Below are positions 9,343 through 17,242 of a stretch of DNA of 64,000 nt, in pieces. Location of the stretch: positions 1,674,001 through 1,738,000 of the forward strand of contig CBDCZQ010000006.1 in the NCBI GenBank assembly GCA_965224575.1, written 5' to 3'. Both the position numbers and the translations under genes were made by a program. The notes beneath the pieces were generated by a model. It saw only the letters and a program-made list of their open reading frames with translations, did not search any database and was not told the origin of the DNA. The first letter of the stretch is position 1; each line of letters starts with the position of its first letter. The stretch is from QPIN01 sp965224575. Lineage in GTDB: Bacteria > Pseudomonadota > Gammaproteobacteria > Methylococcales > Methylomonadaceae.

Positions 9343-9888
9343 ATGAAAATTGATAACCACTGGTTAAATCAAGCGACTAAAGTTGAGTCACCTAATTGTG
9401 ATGAGCGGCCTATTAAAGATGATATATCACTTATCGTCGTCCATTGTATTAGCCTGCCACCCGATCAATTTGGTGGTGGTTATATTGATCAGCTATTTTG
9501 TAATCAGTTAAACCCAGACGACCATGATTATTTTAAGCAGATTTATCAACTAAAAGTATCCGCACACCTTTTAATTAAGCGTTGTGGTGAAGTTGTCCAA
9601 TATGTGCCTTTTGATAAACGCGCTTGGCATGCGGGAGTCTCAAATTATAAAGGGAAAGAACAATGCAATGATTATTCTATTGGTATTGAGCTAGAAGGGA
9701 CAGAGACTATAGACTATACTGATGCGCAATATAAACAATTAAATAGAGTGATAAAAGCCATATTAACTCAGTATCCTAAACTTTCTACAGAGCATATTGT
9801 CGGGCACTGTGATGTTTCCCCTGAAAGAAAAATAGACCCAGGAGATAGTTTTGATTGGGATAGGCTTAGTTTGGAAATAGCTAACTAG
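9343..9888 (+). CDS. ampD: 1,6-anhydro-N-acetylmuramyl-L-alanine amidase AmpD
   Basis: Cytosolic zinc amidase that cleaves the peptide from anhydromuropeptides during peptidoglycan recycling. The 181-residue protein has the zinc ligands of the family: His34 in IVVHCISL, His155 in VGHCDVSP and Asp165 in KIDPGD. The catalytic region SIGIELEGTE is also present. These positions are within one residue of the Escherichia coli enzyme, and there is no signal peptide. It is transcribed away from nadC across a 101-bp gap. Confidence 0.95.
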   Translation: MKIDNHWLNQATKVESPNCDERPIKDDISLIVVHCISLPPDQFGGGYIDQLFCNQLNPDDHDYFKQIYQLKVSAHLLIKRCGEVVQYVPFDKRAWHAGVSNYKGKEQCNDYSIGIELEGTETIDYTDAQYKQLNRVIKAILTQYPKLSTEHIVGHCDVSPERKIDPGDSFDWDRLSLEIAN

Positions 9889-10005
9889 TTTAGTTCCGTT
9901 CCCTAACAGCATTCGTTAATCTAATGTTGACTCTTTAAATACTGAAACAGCATATTTCACTGTTATACGCTAAATTTAACTTTGCAGCCCATTCTAAGGA
10001 TAACT

Positions 10006-10455
10006 ATGGATTTACTGATCTTAATAAAAGACCTCGTAATATCGACGTTAATGGCAGGGTTTCTTGTTTATATTGCATATCAGCAATTAGAAACAAATAG
10101 AAATAAATTAAAGCTGGATTTATATACTAAAAGATTTGAAGTTTATTCAGTTTCATTGAAGTTTTACCAGGAACTAAGTAATGATGGCGCGTCAAGGGGG
10201 CTTGTAAGGGAGTTTATTGAGAAAAAGGAAGCTGCAAAATTTCTTTTTTCAACAGACCCATCAATATATTTGCTATTAAATGAAATGCACGATGAGTCTT
10301 TTAAAATAAATGCCTTCAAAAAGAATCCAGATGATCAGAAAAACAGTCCAGAATTAATGGAACTGATAGCTAAAGAATCATTGGAAGCTGTGAAATGGTT
10401 TGATCCTGCCATTAAAAATCTAAGCCAAAAAATGGAGGCTTTCCTCAATGTATAG
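10006..10455 (+). CDS. Hypothetical single-pass membrane protein
   Basis: 149-residue protein with one N-terminal membrane segment (about 4-25), then a charged, mostly helical cytoplasmic-type domain beginning QQLETNRNKLKLDLYTKRFEVY. The pattern of a short anchor followed by a KLDLYTKRF-like helix is common in small unclassified bacterial membrane proteins; no function is assigned. The start at 10006 is chosen because AAGGA lies 5 bases upstream, rather than the in-frame TTG at 9982. It stands alone between ampD and the convergent DUF4166 gene. Confidence 0.6.
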   Translation: MDLLILIKDLVISTLMAGFLVYIAYQQLETNRNKLKLDLYTKRFEVYSVSLKFYQELSNDGASRGLVREFIEKKEAAKFLFSTDPSIYLLLNEMHDESFKINAFKKNPDDQKNSPELMELIAKESLEAVKWFDPAIKNLSQKMEAFLNV

Positions 10456-10546
10456 TCGCGTATAATAAGGCAAACCCAGTTGACCGTTGGCAGCGAGTTC
10501 GTTTTCAAAGATCATTTTTATATCTAAGTCAGTGCTGTGTTAGAAT

Positions 10547-11176
10547 TCATCGAGCATCTGCCAAGCGGCACCTGATTTGATCGTTATCGCAATACTGAAA
10601 AACACCATGATACCAATAGCATTTCCCCCAAAGTGGGTGTTTAATACTAAAATCTAACTTGAATTGTTGGTCGGAAATGGGCGTTTCGATAATCATTGCC
10701 TTACCTAAAACCAGCCAATCAGGAATAGTAATTCGGAACTTACCATATTGCCAGATATGTCCATTGCTACAATAAACTAGATTTCCCTTTTCAACAGATA
10801 CTTTAAGCCGTAAACCAAAACCAAATCGAACGGTTTCGATTAATTCATGGTCTTGCAAATAAATCATTTTAGAATAAAAATAGTCTTTTTTGTTATCAGG
10901 ATAAGTGAGTGTGCGTTTCCAGTGTAATTCTGCCTGTTGTTTTGAAACAGTTTTTTCAACTAAGGTGTGAATATCTGTACCGCGCCGTAAAACCAATCCT
11001 CCGCATAGATGAATTAAGCTGATGAGTGGTAATAAGAACGTTGGAAAACCAATCTCCATATTACCTTGTAAGCAGGTAGTGGCATTAGTTGGAACACTAT
11101 AATGTCTTTGGATAACGGATGGCAATTTACCCCAGTCTTTACCCAATGCTTTTTGTAATAAAACTATATTCTTCAT
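10547..11176 (-). CDS. DUF4166 domain protein
   Basis: Protein of about 209 residues matching the DUF4166 family pattern: an N-terminal LLQKALGKDWGKLPSVIQRHY, a central W-KRTLTY segment, and a C-terminal WLVLGKAMIIETP / FSIKHPLWGKCYWYHGVFQY segment. The family function is unknown. It is recurrently found with, or fused to, epimerase-like and DoxX-like proteins. The ATG at 11176 has TAGGT about 8 bases upstream and avoids overlap with the preceding gene; the frame itself extends to 11266. Last gene of a three-gene minus-strand cluster. Confidence 0.7.
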   Translation of the reverse strand: MKNIVLLQKALGKDWGKLPSVIQRHYSVPTNATTCLQGNMEIGFPTFLLPLISLIHLCGGLVLRRGTDIHTLVEKTVSKQQAELHWKRTLTYPDNKKDYFYSKMIYLQDHELIETVRFGFGLRLKVSVEKGNLVYCSNGHIWQYGKFRITIPDWLVLGKAMIIETPISDQQFKLDFSIKHPLWGKCYWYHGVFQYCDNDQIRCRLADAR

Positions 11177-11184
11177 AATAATAC

Positions 11185-11655
11185 CTAAAATAGAGATGAG
11201 TGGAAAACCATCATGGTGGTTATGCTTAGCATAGCAAAGAAGGCGGGTACTCCTAGCCACATCCATAGTTTAGAATAATAATGGTACTGTGCTGGTAGCG
11301 GTTTATTATCTAGTAAGGAGTTATTAGCAATATCGCGCATTTGAATCTGTAAATAAACAACAGGTAGCCAGCATAACCCTGTCAATATATATAAAATAAT
11401 AGACTGCATTAGCCAACCATCCGATAAAGACATGCCCATTTGTTCAGCCATTAATATACCTGTCAATGGCTGAATAATCACCGTCGGCGTGGTAAACCAC
11501 CAATCCGCTAATACTACGTGTTTACTGGTGACAGCAATGGCAGCATGGTTGTCACTGCGGTCTGCCATCATTTTAAAAAATACGGTACCACAGCCTAAGC
11601 CAAATAGAATGATAGCACTGGCTATATGAATGAGTTTTAAGGTTAAAAATATCAT
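11185..11655 (-). CDS. DUF2269 family integral membrane protein
   Basis: 156-residue protein with four predicted membrane segments and the DUF2269 hallmark start FLTLKLIHIASAIILFGLGCG, followed by WWFTTPTVIIQPLTGILMA. Function unknown; the conserved N-terminal His within a membrane helix suggests possible cofactor binding, which is speculation. Its ATG overlaps the stop of the SDR-DoxX gene by four bases (ATGA), and the DUF4166 gene begins 9 bases after its end, so the three genes are almost certainly one operon. Confidence 0.8.
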   Translation of the reverse strand: MIFLTLKLIHIASAIILFGLGCGTVFFKMMADRSDNHAAIAVTSKHVVLADWWFTTPTVIIQPLTGILMAEQMGMSLSDGWLMQSIILYILTGLCWLPVVYLQIQMRDIANNSLLDNKPLPAQYHYYSKLWMWLGVPAFFAMLSITTMMVFHSSLF

Positions 11656-12941
11656 GGTTTTTCTCCCTCAAGGGTTAAATAAACAAGTAATGTTGCAAGT
11701 AGTGGAATATTTTTTAAAACAGGGCCAAAAGGGTGTAGCCAGAACTCGGGTAAGGTAAAGGTAATGGTTAAGCTGTATAGGAAAATAATGGTCAGCTGAA
11801 ATAATATTAATGGTCGTATTCGATAGGCAAGTAAGGTTGCTAAGCCAAGGACAATATCCATTAATGCCAAGCCATATAACATGATAGGTGCTACATCCCC
11901 AGTAATTCCCGAAGCAGCTAAAAACTGGTAGCTTTGTTGGGTCGGGAACAAAAAAATGGAAACTATGCCGCTCCAAATCCATAAAAATGCAATTGATAAA
12001 CGCAATAATGGGCGCAAAAAATACAGACCTGCATGCCAGCGTTCTGCCTGATTTGCGGGTGTTGATAGCAATTGTTTTTTCAGACTTTTTGTTGGACGGC
12101 CAAGAAATTGATTTATTGGCTCAGAAGTAGCTGCATTACCTCGGCGTAACATTGCAATATTTTCTGCATTAAAGGTACGTTCACCCAGCCATTGTCCAAT
12201 AAAAGCCGAGCGTTGAGCTAATTCTCCTGATAATGAAAAAGAAGAGGCTGGTTTTTTGCCTAAACGCTGTCGGAGTCGTTCTAATAAGTGTTTGAAACTT
12301 ATTGCTTCCGAACCGACTAAGGGCAAAGTGAGTCGAGTAGGTGATTCTATTTTTAAGCATTGAATAATTGTTGTTGCAATATCACTAACATGCACAGGCT
12401 GCATTAATTGCTCACCCCCATCAATTAATGCATGAATAGGTAATGCCGCTAAAGCATGAAATAATGCCATGCTCTGCGCGCCATCACCGTAGACAATAGA
12501 GGGTTGTAACACATACCAATCTACATTTAGCTTTCTAAGAGCATCATCAGCAGCTTTTTTACTAAGGTGATAAACTGATTGCGCAGATTTATCCGCTCCC
12601 AGCGCTGATATTTGAATGATTTTTTTAACGTCTGCTTGTGCTGCTGCTTTGAATAAAGCTGTTGGGACTTGGGTGTGTAGTGTTTGAAAATAGTGTCCTT
12701 TCGATTCAGCAATAATACCGACACAATTAATGACGGCATCTATGTTTTTTAAATGTGGCGACCAATCTGATATGTTAGACATATCGGCATAATTCAATTG
12801 CAGAATTTGTGTGTTTTCGGACTTAAAAATCAGTTTTTCAGGCTGCCAGCAACAAGCAATAACTTGATGATTCTGTTGTTCTAATTTTTGTAATATATGG
12901 TGGCCAATAAAACCACTGGCACCTGTGAGTAGAATATTCAT
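11652..12941 (-). CDS. SDR-family NAD(P)-binding protein fused to DoxX-like membrane domain
   Basis: 429-residue fusion. Residues 1 to ~215 are an atypical short-chain dehydrogenase/epimerase domain with the nucleotide motif TGASGFIG at about 6-13. YHLSKKAADD, at about 125-134, provides the YxxxK pair. A linker of ~90 residues follows, and the last ~125 residues form a four-helix DoxX-like membrane domain (LLRLSIAFLWIWSGIVS onward). NAD(P)-dependent chemistry at the membrane is likely, but the substrate is unknown. First gene of the cluster with DUF2269 and DUF4166. The start codon follows AGAGGTAAAC, a strong ribosome binding site that lies inside a potential hairpin. Confidence 0.85.
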   Translation of the reverse strand: MNILLTGASGFIGHHILQKLEQQNHQVIACCWQPEKLIFKSENTQILQLNYADMSNISDWSPHLKNIDAVINCVGIIAESKGHYFQTLHTQVPTALFKAAAQADVKKIIQISALGADKSAQSVYHLSKKAADDALRKLNVDWYVLQPSIVYGDGAQSMALFHALAALPIHALIDGGEQLMQPVHVSDIATTIIQCLKIESPTRLTLPLVGSEAISFKHLLERLRQRLGKKPASSFSLSGELAQRSAFIGQWLGERTFNAENIAMLRRGNAATSEPINQFLGRPTKSLKKQLLSTPANQAERWHAGLYFLRPLLRLSIAFLWIWSGIVSIFLFPTQQSYQFLAASGITGDVAPIMLYGLALMDIVLGLATLLAYRIRPLILFQLTIIFLYSLTITFTLPEFWLHPFGPVLKNIPLLATLLVYLTLEGEKP

Positions 12942-12942
12942 G

Positions 12943-12972
12943 TTTACCTCTTTTTTGTGATGTCGAGGTAAA
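12943..12972 (-). promoter_or_regulatory. Hairpin enclosing the ribosome binding site of the SDR-DoxX gene
   Basis: Read on the minus strand, TTTACCTC (12972-12965) is exactly complementary to GAGGTAAA (12950-12943). The latter contains the Shine-Dalgarno sequence immediately before the ATG at 12941. An 8-bp stem with a 14-base loop would bury the ribosome binding site. It may alternatively be a dyad operator in DNA. Confidence 0.45.
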
Positions 12973-13100
12973 TAATAGCAAGCTAAAAAACCTTAGCCTT
13001 CCTGTCCTATAAAACAGGAGAAGTTATATGTTTTTAGTATAAAAATCAATTATTTATTTTATTACAAAAAGATAATAGTGTAAGTTTTAACTGGGAATAG

Positions 13101-13985
13101 TTATTGTTTCCGGTACTGACCTGGTGCCATACCGACAATATCTCGAAAAGCCGTGTAAAAATTAGATTGGGTGCTAAAACCTACCGATAAACCTATAGAT
13201 AACACGGACGATTTAGGTTCATCTAACAACAGTTTTTTAGCCAAGCTAAGATCCTCTTGAATGTAGAGTTTATCCTGTTCCATTAGCTGAGTTAACTGAG
13301 CGATTTTTTCGTTACGATTAATATTTTTAAGTGTTGATTCGGTATACGTTGCTTGGGCGGCTTCGGCAATATCAACGGTAATGGATGGAAAACGTAACAA
13401 GGTTAAAGTAGTCGCAAAAAAGGCAATGCCAATCAAAATACTGTAGCCAGTAATAAACGTTGTGTTGCTGATTAAAGGCCAAATAAAGCCAATCATAATC
13501 ACGCTAATAGCAATTAGAAAAAATACAGCTAACGCTAACAGTTCTAATTTAAAACGTTGCCGTTGTTTGCGTAATGAAAAAACCGCTTTGGCTAGCCACA
13601 CCAAATAACCGCTGCCGATTAGAAAAGCCAGAGGCAACATCCATTTTACGGAAAAAAATAAACAAAAAGATAAGGGGAGTATATGTAGTAATTGCCAGAC
13701 ACTAAAATCAAATTTTGCTGTTAATAATTTACGACTGTAAAAATAAAAACTAGGAGCAATACAGAAAAGTAGTGCAATGTATAAAGGCGAAAAAATCAGG
13801 AAAGATGAGTTAAGGATAAACTGTAAATTTAACCATTGAATAATAGCCAAGCAAGCTACTAGTACAAATCCTGCAAGTTTTGATGAAAATTGTTGGGTTT
13901 CAAATTGTTGAAGCAGATTGCCTGTAATCAGCAAGATGGCTGTAAAAAGAGAAAAGCCTATGAGTAATAGTGAGGCAAGCTGCAT
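13101..13985 (-). CDS. AraC-family membrane regulator lacking its first HTH
   Basis: 294-residue protein. The first ~205 residues are hydrophobic with about seven membrane helices, a layout seen in membrane-anchored AraC regulators. The C-terminal part normally carries two helix-turn-helix motifs. Here the text runs LYIQEDLSLAKKLLLDEP and then directly into VGFSTQSNFYTAFRDIVGMAP, so the second motif is present. The first, together with the long linking helix (about 40 residues in relatives), is missing without breaking the frame. DNA binding is therefore doubtful. It lies on the same strand just upstream of the SDR-DoxX operon and might have controlled it. Confidence 0.75.
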   Translation of the reverse strand: MQLASLLLIGFSLFTAILLITGNLLQQFETQQFSSKLAGFVLVACLAIIQWLNLQFILNSSFLIFSPLYIALLFCIAPSFYFYSRKLLTAKFDFSVWQLLHILPLSFCLFFSVKWMLPLAFLIGSGYLVWLAKAVFSLRKQRQRFKLELLALAVFFLIAISVIMIGFIWPLISNTTFITGYSILIGIAFFATTLTLLRFPSITVDIAEAAQATYTESTLKNINRNEKIAQLTQLMEQDKLYIQEDLSLAKKLLLDEPKSSVLSIGLSVGFSTQSNFYTAFRDIVGMAPGQYRKQ

Positions 13986-14199
13986 TTTGACAATTTTGTA
14001 TCGTTTGTTGGTCTTAATTCTATATTACCTTTGAGCCCACATACTTTGAGTTTTACTTGTTTAGGGCAGAAAGTAACTTTGAAATTTATTGGGATTCTAA
14101 GTTAGCAAGGAGATATAGGCTTTAATTAGAAGCCTTTTATTCTGTATGATACACTGATCTTAACAAACTGAAATCATAATAATAATTAAGAGAGCACCA

Positions 14200-15456
14200 A
14201 TGATTCGATTCACAGTTTTATTTTTTGCATTTTTTTCCGTTTTAACTCCTTTTCATCAGGTATTTGCCGAGACCGATGGAAATAATCAATCACCCGATTA
14301 TGATTATAACGAAGAACTTCGAGTATTAAGAAAGGAAATCAAAGAACTCAGAGTTCTTGTTGATAAATTGACCAATAAACAAGTAGAAAATAAGACTGAA
14401 ATTGTAGAAAATAAAGCTGAAATTATTGCCAGCAAACCTAAGCCACATTCTGATTTTGATATGCCAAGCTTAAGTATTCGAGGTTTTGGTCATATACAAT
14501 ACGATTACTCTAACGATTCGATTAGAAATCATCCAAATGAAGATACTAATCATTTTACAAATGGTGACCTCGGTTTGTTATTTTCTTCACAAATTTCTAA
14601 AAAACTCTCTTTTTTCAATGAAACTTTGTTCGAATTTAATTCAGACGGTGACACCGAGGTAGAGGTCGAGCGGCTTCTATTGAATTATGAGTATGCTGAT
14701 TGGCTAAATGTCTCAGTTGGAAAAGGTCACACACCGCTTGGGTATTGGAATCAGCATCATTATCATTCTACCTGGACACATACAACAACTGACCGACCTC
14801 TTCTTTTTCAATTTGAGGAAAACAATGGTATTTTACCGTTACATTATGTCGGTATAGGAATATCAGGTAATGTGGGGTTAGATTTTGGTAACGTCGAATA
14901 TAGTATGGCTTTAGGCAATGGTCGGGGGATAGATAGCGAGTCGGTTCAAGTGATTAATGATCTTAATGATGATAAACAAATATCTTTTCAGTTTACTATA
15001 GAGCCTAATGCTATAGAGGGTTTTGGTGTAGGAGCTAATATTCTATACGATGTTATTCCTAATAATATTGATGTTTTTGGTCGAGAAAATGAGATTGATG
15101 AAGTTATCGGAGGAGCCCATTTGTACTATACGGCTGATCCTTACGAACTTATTGCTGAGTATCAATATGTTTGGCATGATAATTTAATTTCAACAAAATC
15201 ACATCAGGGAGGCTATCTGCAACTTGCTTATAGTTTTGATAAAATTAAACCATATTATCGTTTTGATATTATGGATGTTGATTCTGGAGATACATTTTAT
15301 GCTGGATTGAGTCGTTTTGAGGATACCATTAGACATACAGTGGGTGTGAGGTATGACTGGTTTCCTTTTGCCGCACTTAAACTGGAATACCGTAGATCAG
15401 ATGCCTACTCAGTTGACTCAAATGAAATTTCATCGCAAATATCATTTATGTATTAA
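14200..15456 (+). CDS. Porin-like outer membrane beta-barrel protein
   Basis: 418-residue protein. It has a signal peptide (residues 1 to ~23, cleaved after VFA), then a coiled coil with heptad-like LRVLRKEIKELRVLVDKL (about 40-60). The rest is a long beta-rich region with alternating aromatic strands ending in an even-length C-terminal strand, SSQISFMY. This matches the plan of trimeric porins of the OprP/OprO type with a periplasmic coiled coil, but the specific substrate is not recognisable. The next gene, 33 bases downstream, carries a PstS-like domain, which hints at oxyanion uptake or sensing. Confidence 0.75.
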   Translation: MIRFTVLFFAFFSVLTPFHQVFAETDGNNQSPDYDYNEELRVLRKEIKELRVLVDKLTNKQVENKTEIVENKAEIIASKPKPHSDFDMPSLSIRGFGHIQYDYSNDSIRNHPNEDTNHFTNGDLGLLFSSQISKKLSFFNETLFEFNSDGDTEVEVERLLLNYEYADWLNVSVGKGHTPLGYWNQHHYHSTWTHTTTDRPLLFQFEENNGILPLHYVGIGISGNVGLDFGNVEYSMALGNGRGIDSESVQVINDLNDDKQISFQFTIEPNAIEGFGVGANILYDVIPNNIDVFGRENEIDEVIGGAHLYYTADPYELIAEYQYVWHDNLISTKSHQGGYLQLAYSFDKIKPYYRFDIMDVDSGDTFYAGLSRFEDTIRHTVGVRYDWFPFAALKLEYRRSDAYSVDSNEISSQISFMY

Positions 15457-15488
15457 TTGTATTCCTTGTTAATTGAAGGAATAGCAAA

Positions 15489-16640
15489 ATGATAGCTAAC
15501 TTCACTTTATGTCTCAATGCTGATACAAGTTCAGCAAAGGTTATACCTGAAATGAGTTGTTATAAGCTTACCCAAGGGTTTGGATTAAATTTTACAAGAA
15601 GTAATTTTTGTTTCACAATCCCTATTATCATTTTGGTGACTTTATTCTGTCTTGTTTATGAGGTGGCTTATGCAGATCTAAGTACAATTCCACCACAAAA
15701 AGTTCAGAAAGAGCAGTTAAATTCAAATCTAGCGATAATTGAAAATTTGCTTGTAAAAGCTCGTGCAGCTATCAGTAAAAAACAGCTTTCGAAGCCTAAA
15801 AATAAAAATGCGATTTACTACCTTGATCAGTTATTGATGTTGTCCCCTGGCAATAAGCGAGCATTGAATGCGCTTACTGAAATTTATAAGACTTATATTA
15901 CTGTAGCTTATAAGCATCTCAATAAAAAAAATATTGAGTTAGCCCAAAAAAATCATACCAAAGCTAAAAAAATTGTTAATCAGTTCAATATCAATAATGA
16001 TTCCCAAACCTTGATCGATCTACAAGATGCAATAGTCATAAGAAAGGCAGAAATACAAAAGCTTATTGTCCCAACCAGGGAGCAGCAGACTTTAAGCAAA
16101 AAAAATGAGAAAAACAGACAAATGATAGCTGAGTTGGCGAATTTTAAAAGGGAAATTACCATGAGTCAACCCAAGGTGGATCAATACAAAGTAGAGTTAA
16201 AAACACAGGGGAAAAAACAGCAAGAGGCTTCAAGAGTTTTGACAAAAAAACCTTCAATGAGCTTGGCTGATCAAGAAAGAATTGTGGTTATTGTTAATAA
16301 AAAAAACAAGGTATCCTCTTTGACAATAAACGAACTTAAATCGTTATATAAAAAACAAAAAAGAACTTGGTCTAATGGAGAGGGAGTAACATTGTTTTTG
16401 CCCCCACCTACAAGTGATGAGTTTTTATGGTTGGCACGTAATGTGTTCTTAAAGAAATCCTCTTCATCTGTTATGCAGTTCTATATGAAGGGGCTTGTTA
16501 GAAATAAATTAACAATACCCGCTACTTCGACAAACAGCGTATTTGATGTTTCTCGAATAACCGGTGGTATAGCAATTGTTAAAGCTGGCAAGGTTGAAAG
16601 GCAAGCGGCAACAAAGATTGTTTTTATGAGTGGATCATAG
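15489..16640 (+). CDS. Membrane-anchored protein with PstS-like C-terminal domain
   Basis: 383-residue protein with a membrane segment at about 40-62 (FTIPIIILVTLFCLVYE) and then a helical TPR-like region (about 70-190, including AIYYLDQLLMLSPGNKRALNALTEIY). A Lys/Gln-rich helical stretch follows. The last ~125 residues resemble PstS-like substrate-binding domains, with VVIVNKKNKVSSLTINELKSLY and the end ITGGIAIVKAGK. Such short PstS-like domains usually have no ABC permease partner. AAGGAA precedes the ATG. It is probably co-transcribed with the porin-like gene. Role unknown; a periplasmic ligand sensor or porin accessory is possible. Confidence 0.65.
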   Translation: MIANFTLCLNADTSSAKVIPEMSCYKLTQGFGLNFTRSNFCFTIPIIILVTLFCLVYEVAYADLSTIPPQKVQKEQLNSNLAIIENLLVKARAAISKKQLSKPKNKNAIYYLDQLLMLSPGNKRALNALTEIYKTYITVAYKHLNKKNIELAQKNHTKAKKIVNQFNINNDSQTLIDLQDAIVIRKAEIQKLIVPTREQQTLSKKNEKNRQMIAELANFKREITMSQPKVDQYKVELKTQGKKQQEASRVLTKKPSMSLADQERIVVIVNKKNKVSSLTINELKSLYKKQKRTWSNGEGVTLFLPPPTSDEFLWLARNVFLKKSSSSVMQFYMKGLVRNKLTIPATSTNSVFDVSRITGGIAIVKAGKVERQAATKIVFMSGS

Positions 16641-16696
16641 AGTTTAATTTGACAGTATATCCTCCGTTAAAGTGGGAGAGGTTGTTACTGAGTTTA

Positions 16697-17182
16697 TTAT
16701 GAGGCACTGCTAGTTTCTTCTGGTTTTTTGCCTACACCAAAACTTTCTAATAACATTAAGAACACCCCTAGTGATATCGCCATATCCGCAATATTAAAAG
16801 CAGGCCAATGCCAGTTTTGATAATACACATCAAGAAAGTCAATAACATAACCATAAGCTAAACGATCAATTAAGTTGCCTAGAGCACCGCCTAATACGAG
16901 AGCTAATGCTACGGCTAATAGTGTTTCGTGCTTTTTTAGACGATAAAGCCAGGCAATCAATATAACACTGATAAGTAATGCCATTGCTGAAAAAAACCAG
17001 CGTTGCCAACCACCTGCATCACTTAAAAAACTAAAAGCTGCACCAGAGTTACGGACATAGGTCAGGTTAAAAAAGGGGCTGATTACGATGGATTCATAAA
17101 GGCTCATTGATTTATCAATGACTATTTTACTCCATTGATCAAGAATCAGAGCGATAAGGGATAGCCATAGCCATTTAAGCAT
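16697..17182 (-). CDS. lspA: Lipoprotein signal peptidase (SPase II)
   Basis: Inner-membrane aspartyl protease that removes signal peptides from prolipoproteins. 161 residues, four membrane helices. The family motifs are present: NLTYVRNSGAAFSFL, GGALGNLIDRLAYGYVIDFLD with the first catalytic Asp region, and FNIADMAISLGVFL with the second. It follows ileS by 60 bases on the same strand, completing murJ-ribF-ileS-lspA. The ispH and fkpB genes that commonly follow lspA are absent here. Confidence 0.96.
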   Translation of the reverse strand: MLKWLWLSLIALILDQWSKIVIDKSMSLYESIVISPFFNLTYVRNSGAAFSFLSDAGGWQRWFFSAMALLISVILIAWLYRLKKHETLLAVALALVLGGALGNLIDRLAYGYVIDFLDVYYQNWHWPAFNIADMAISLGVFLMLLESFGVGKKPEETSSAS

Positions 17183-17242
17183 ATTTATTTCTCAGTATAT
17201 TGATTGGTTAGTTGGTGTAATATCAGGTCAAACAGGCTAAAG

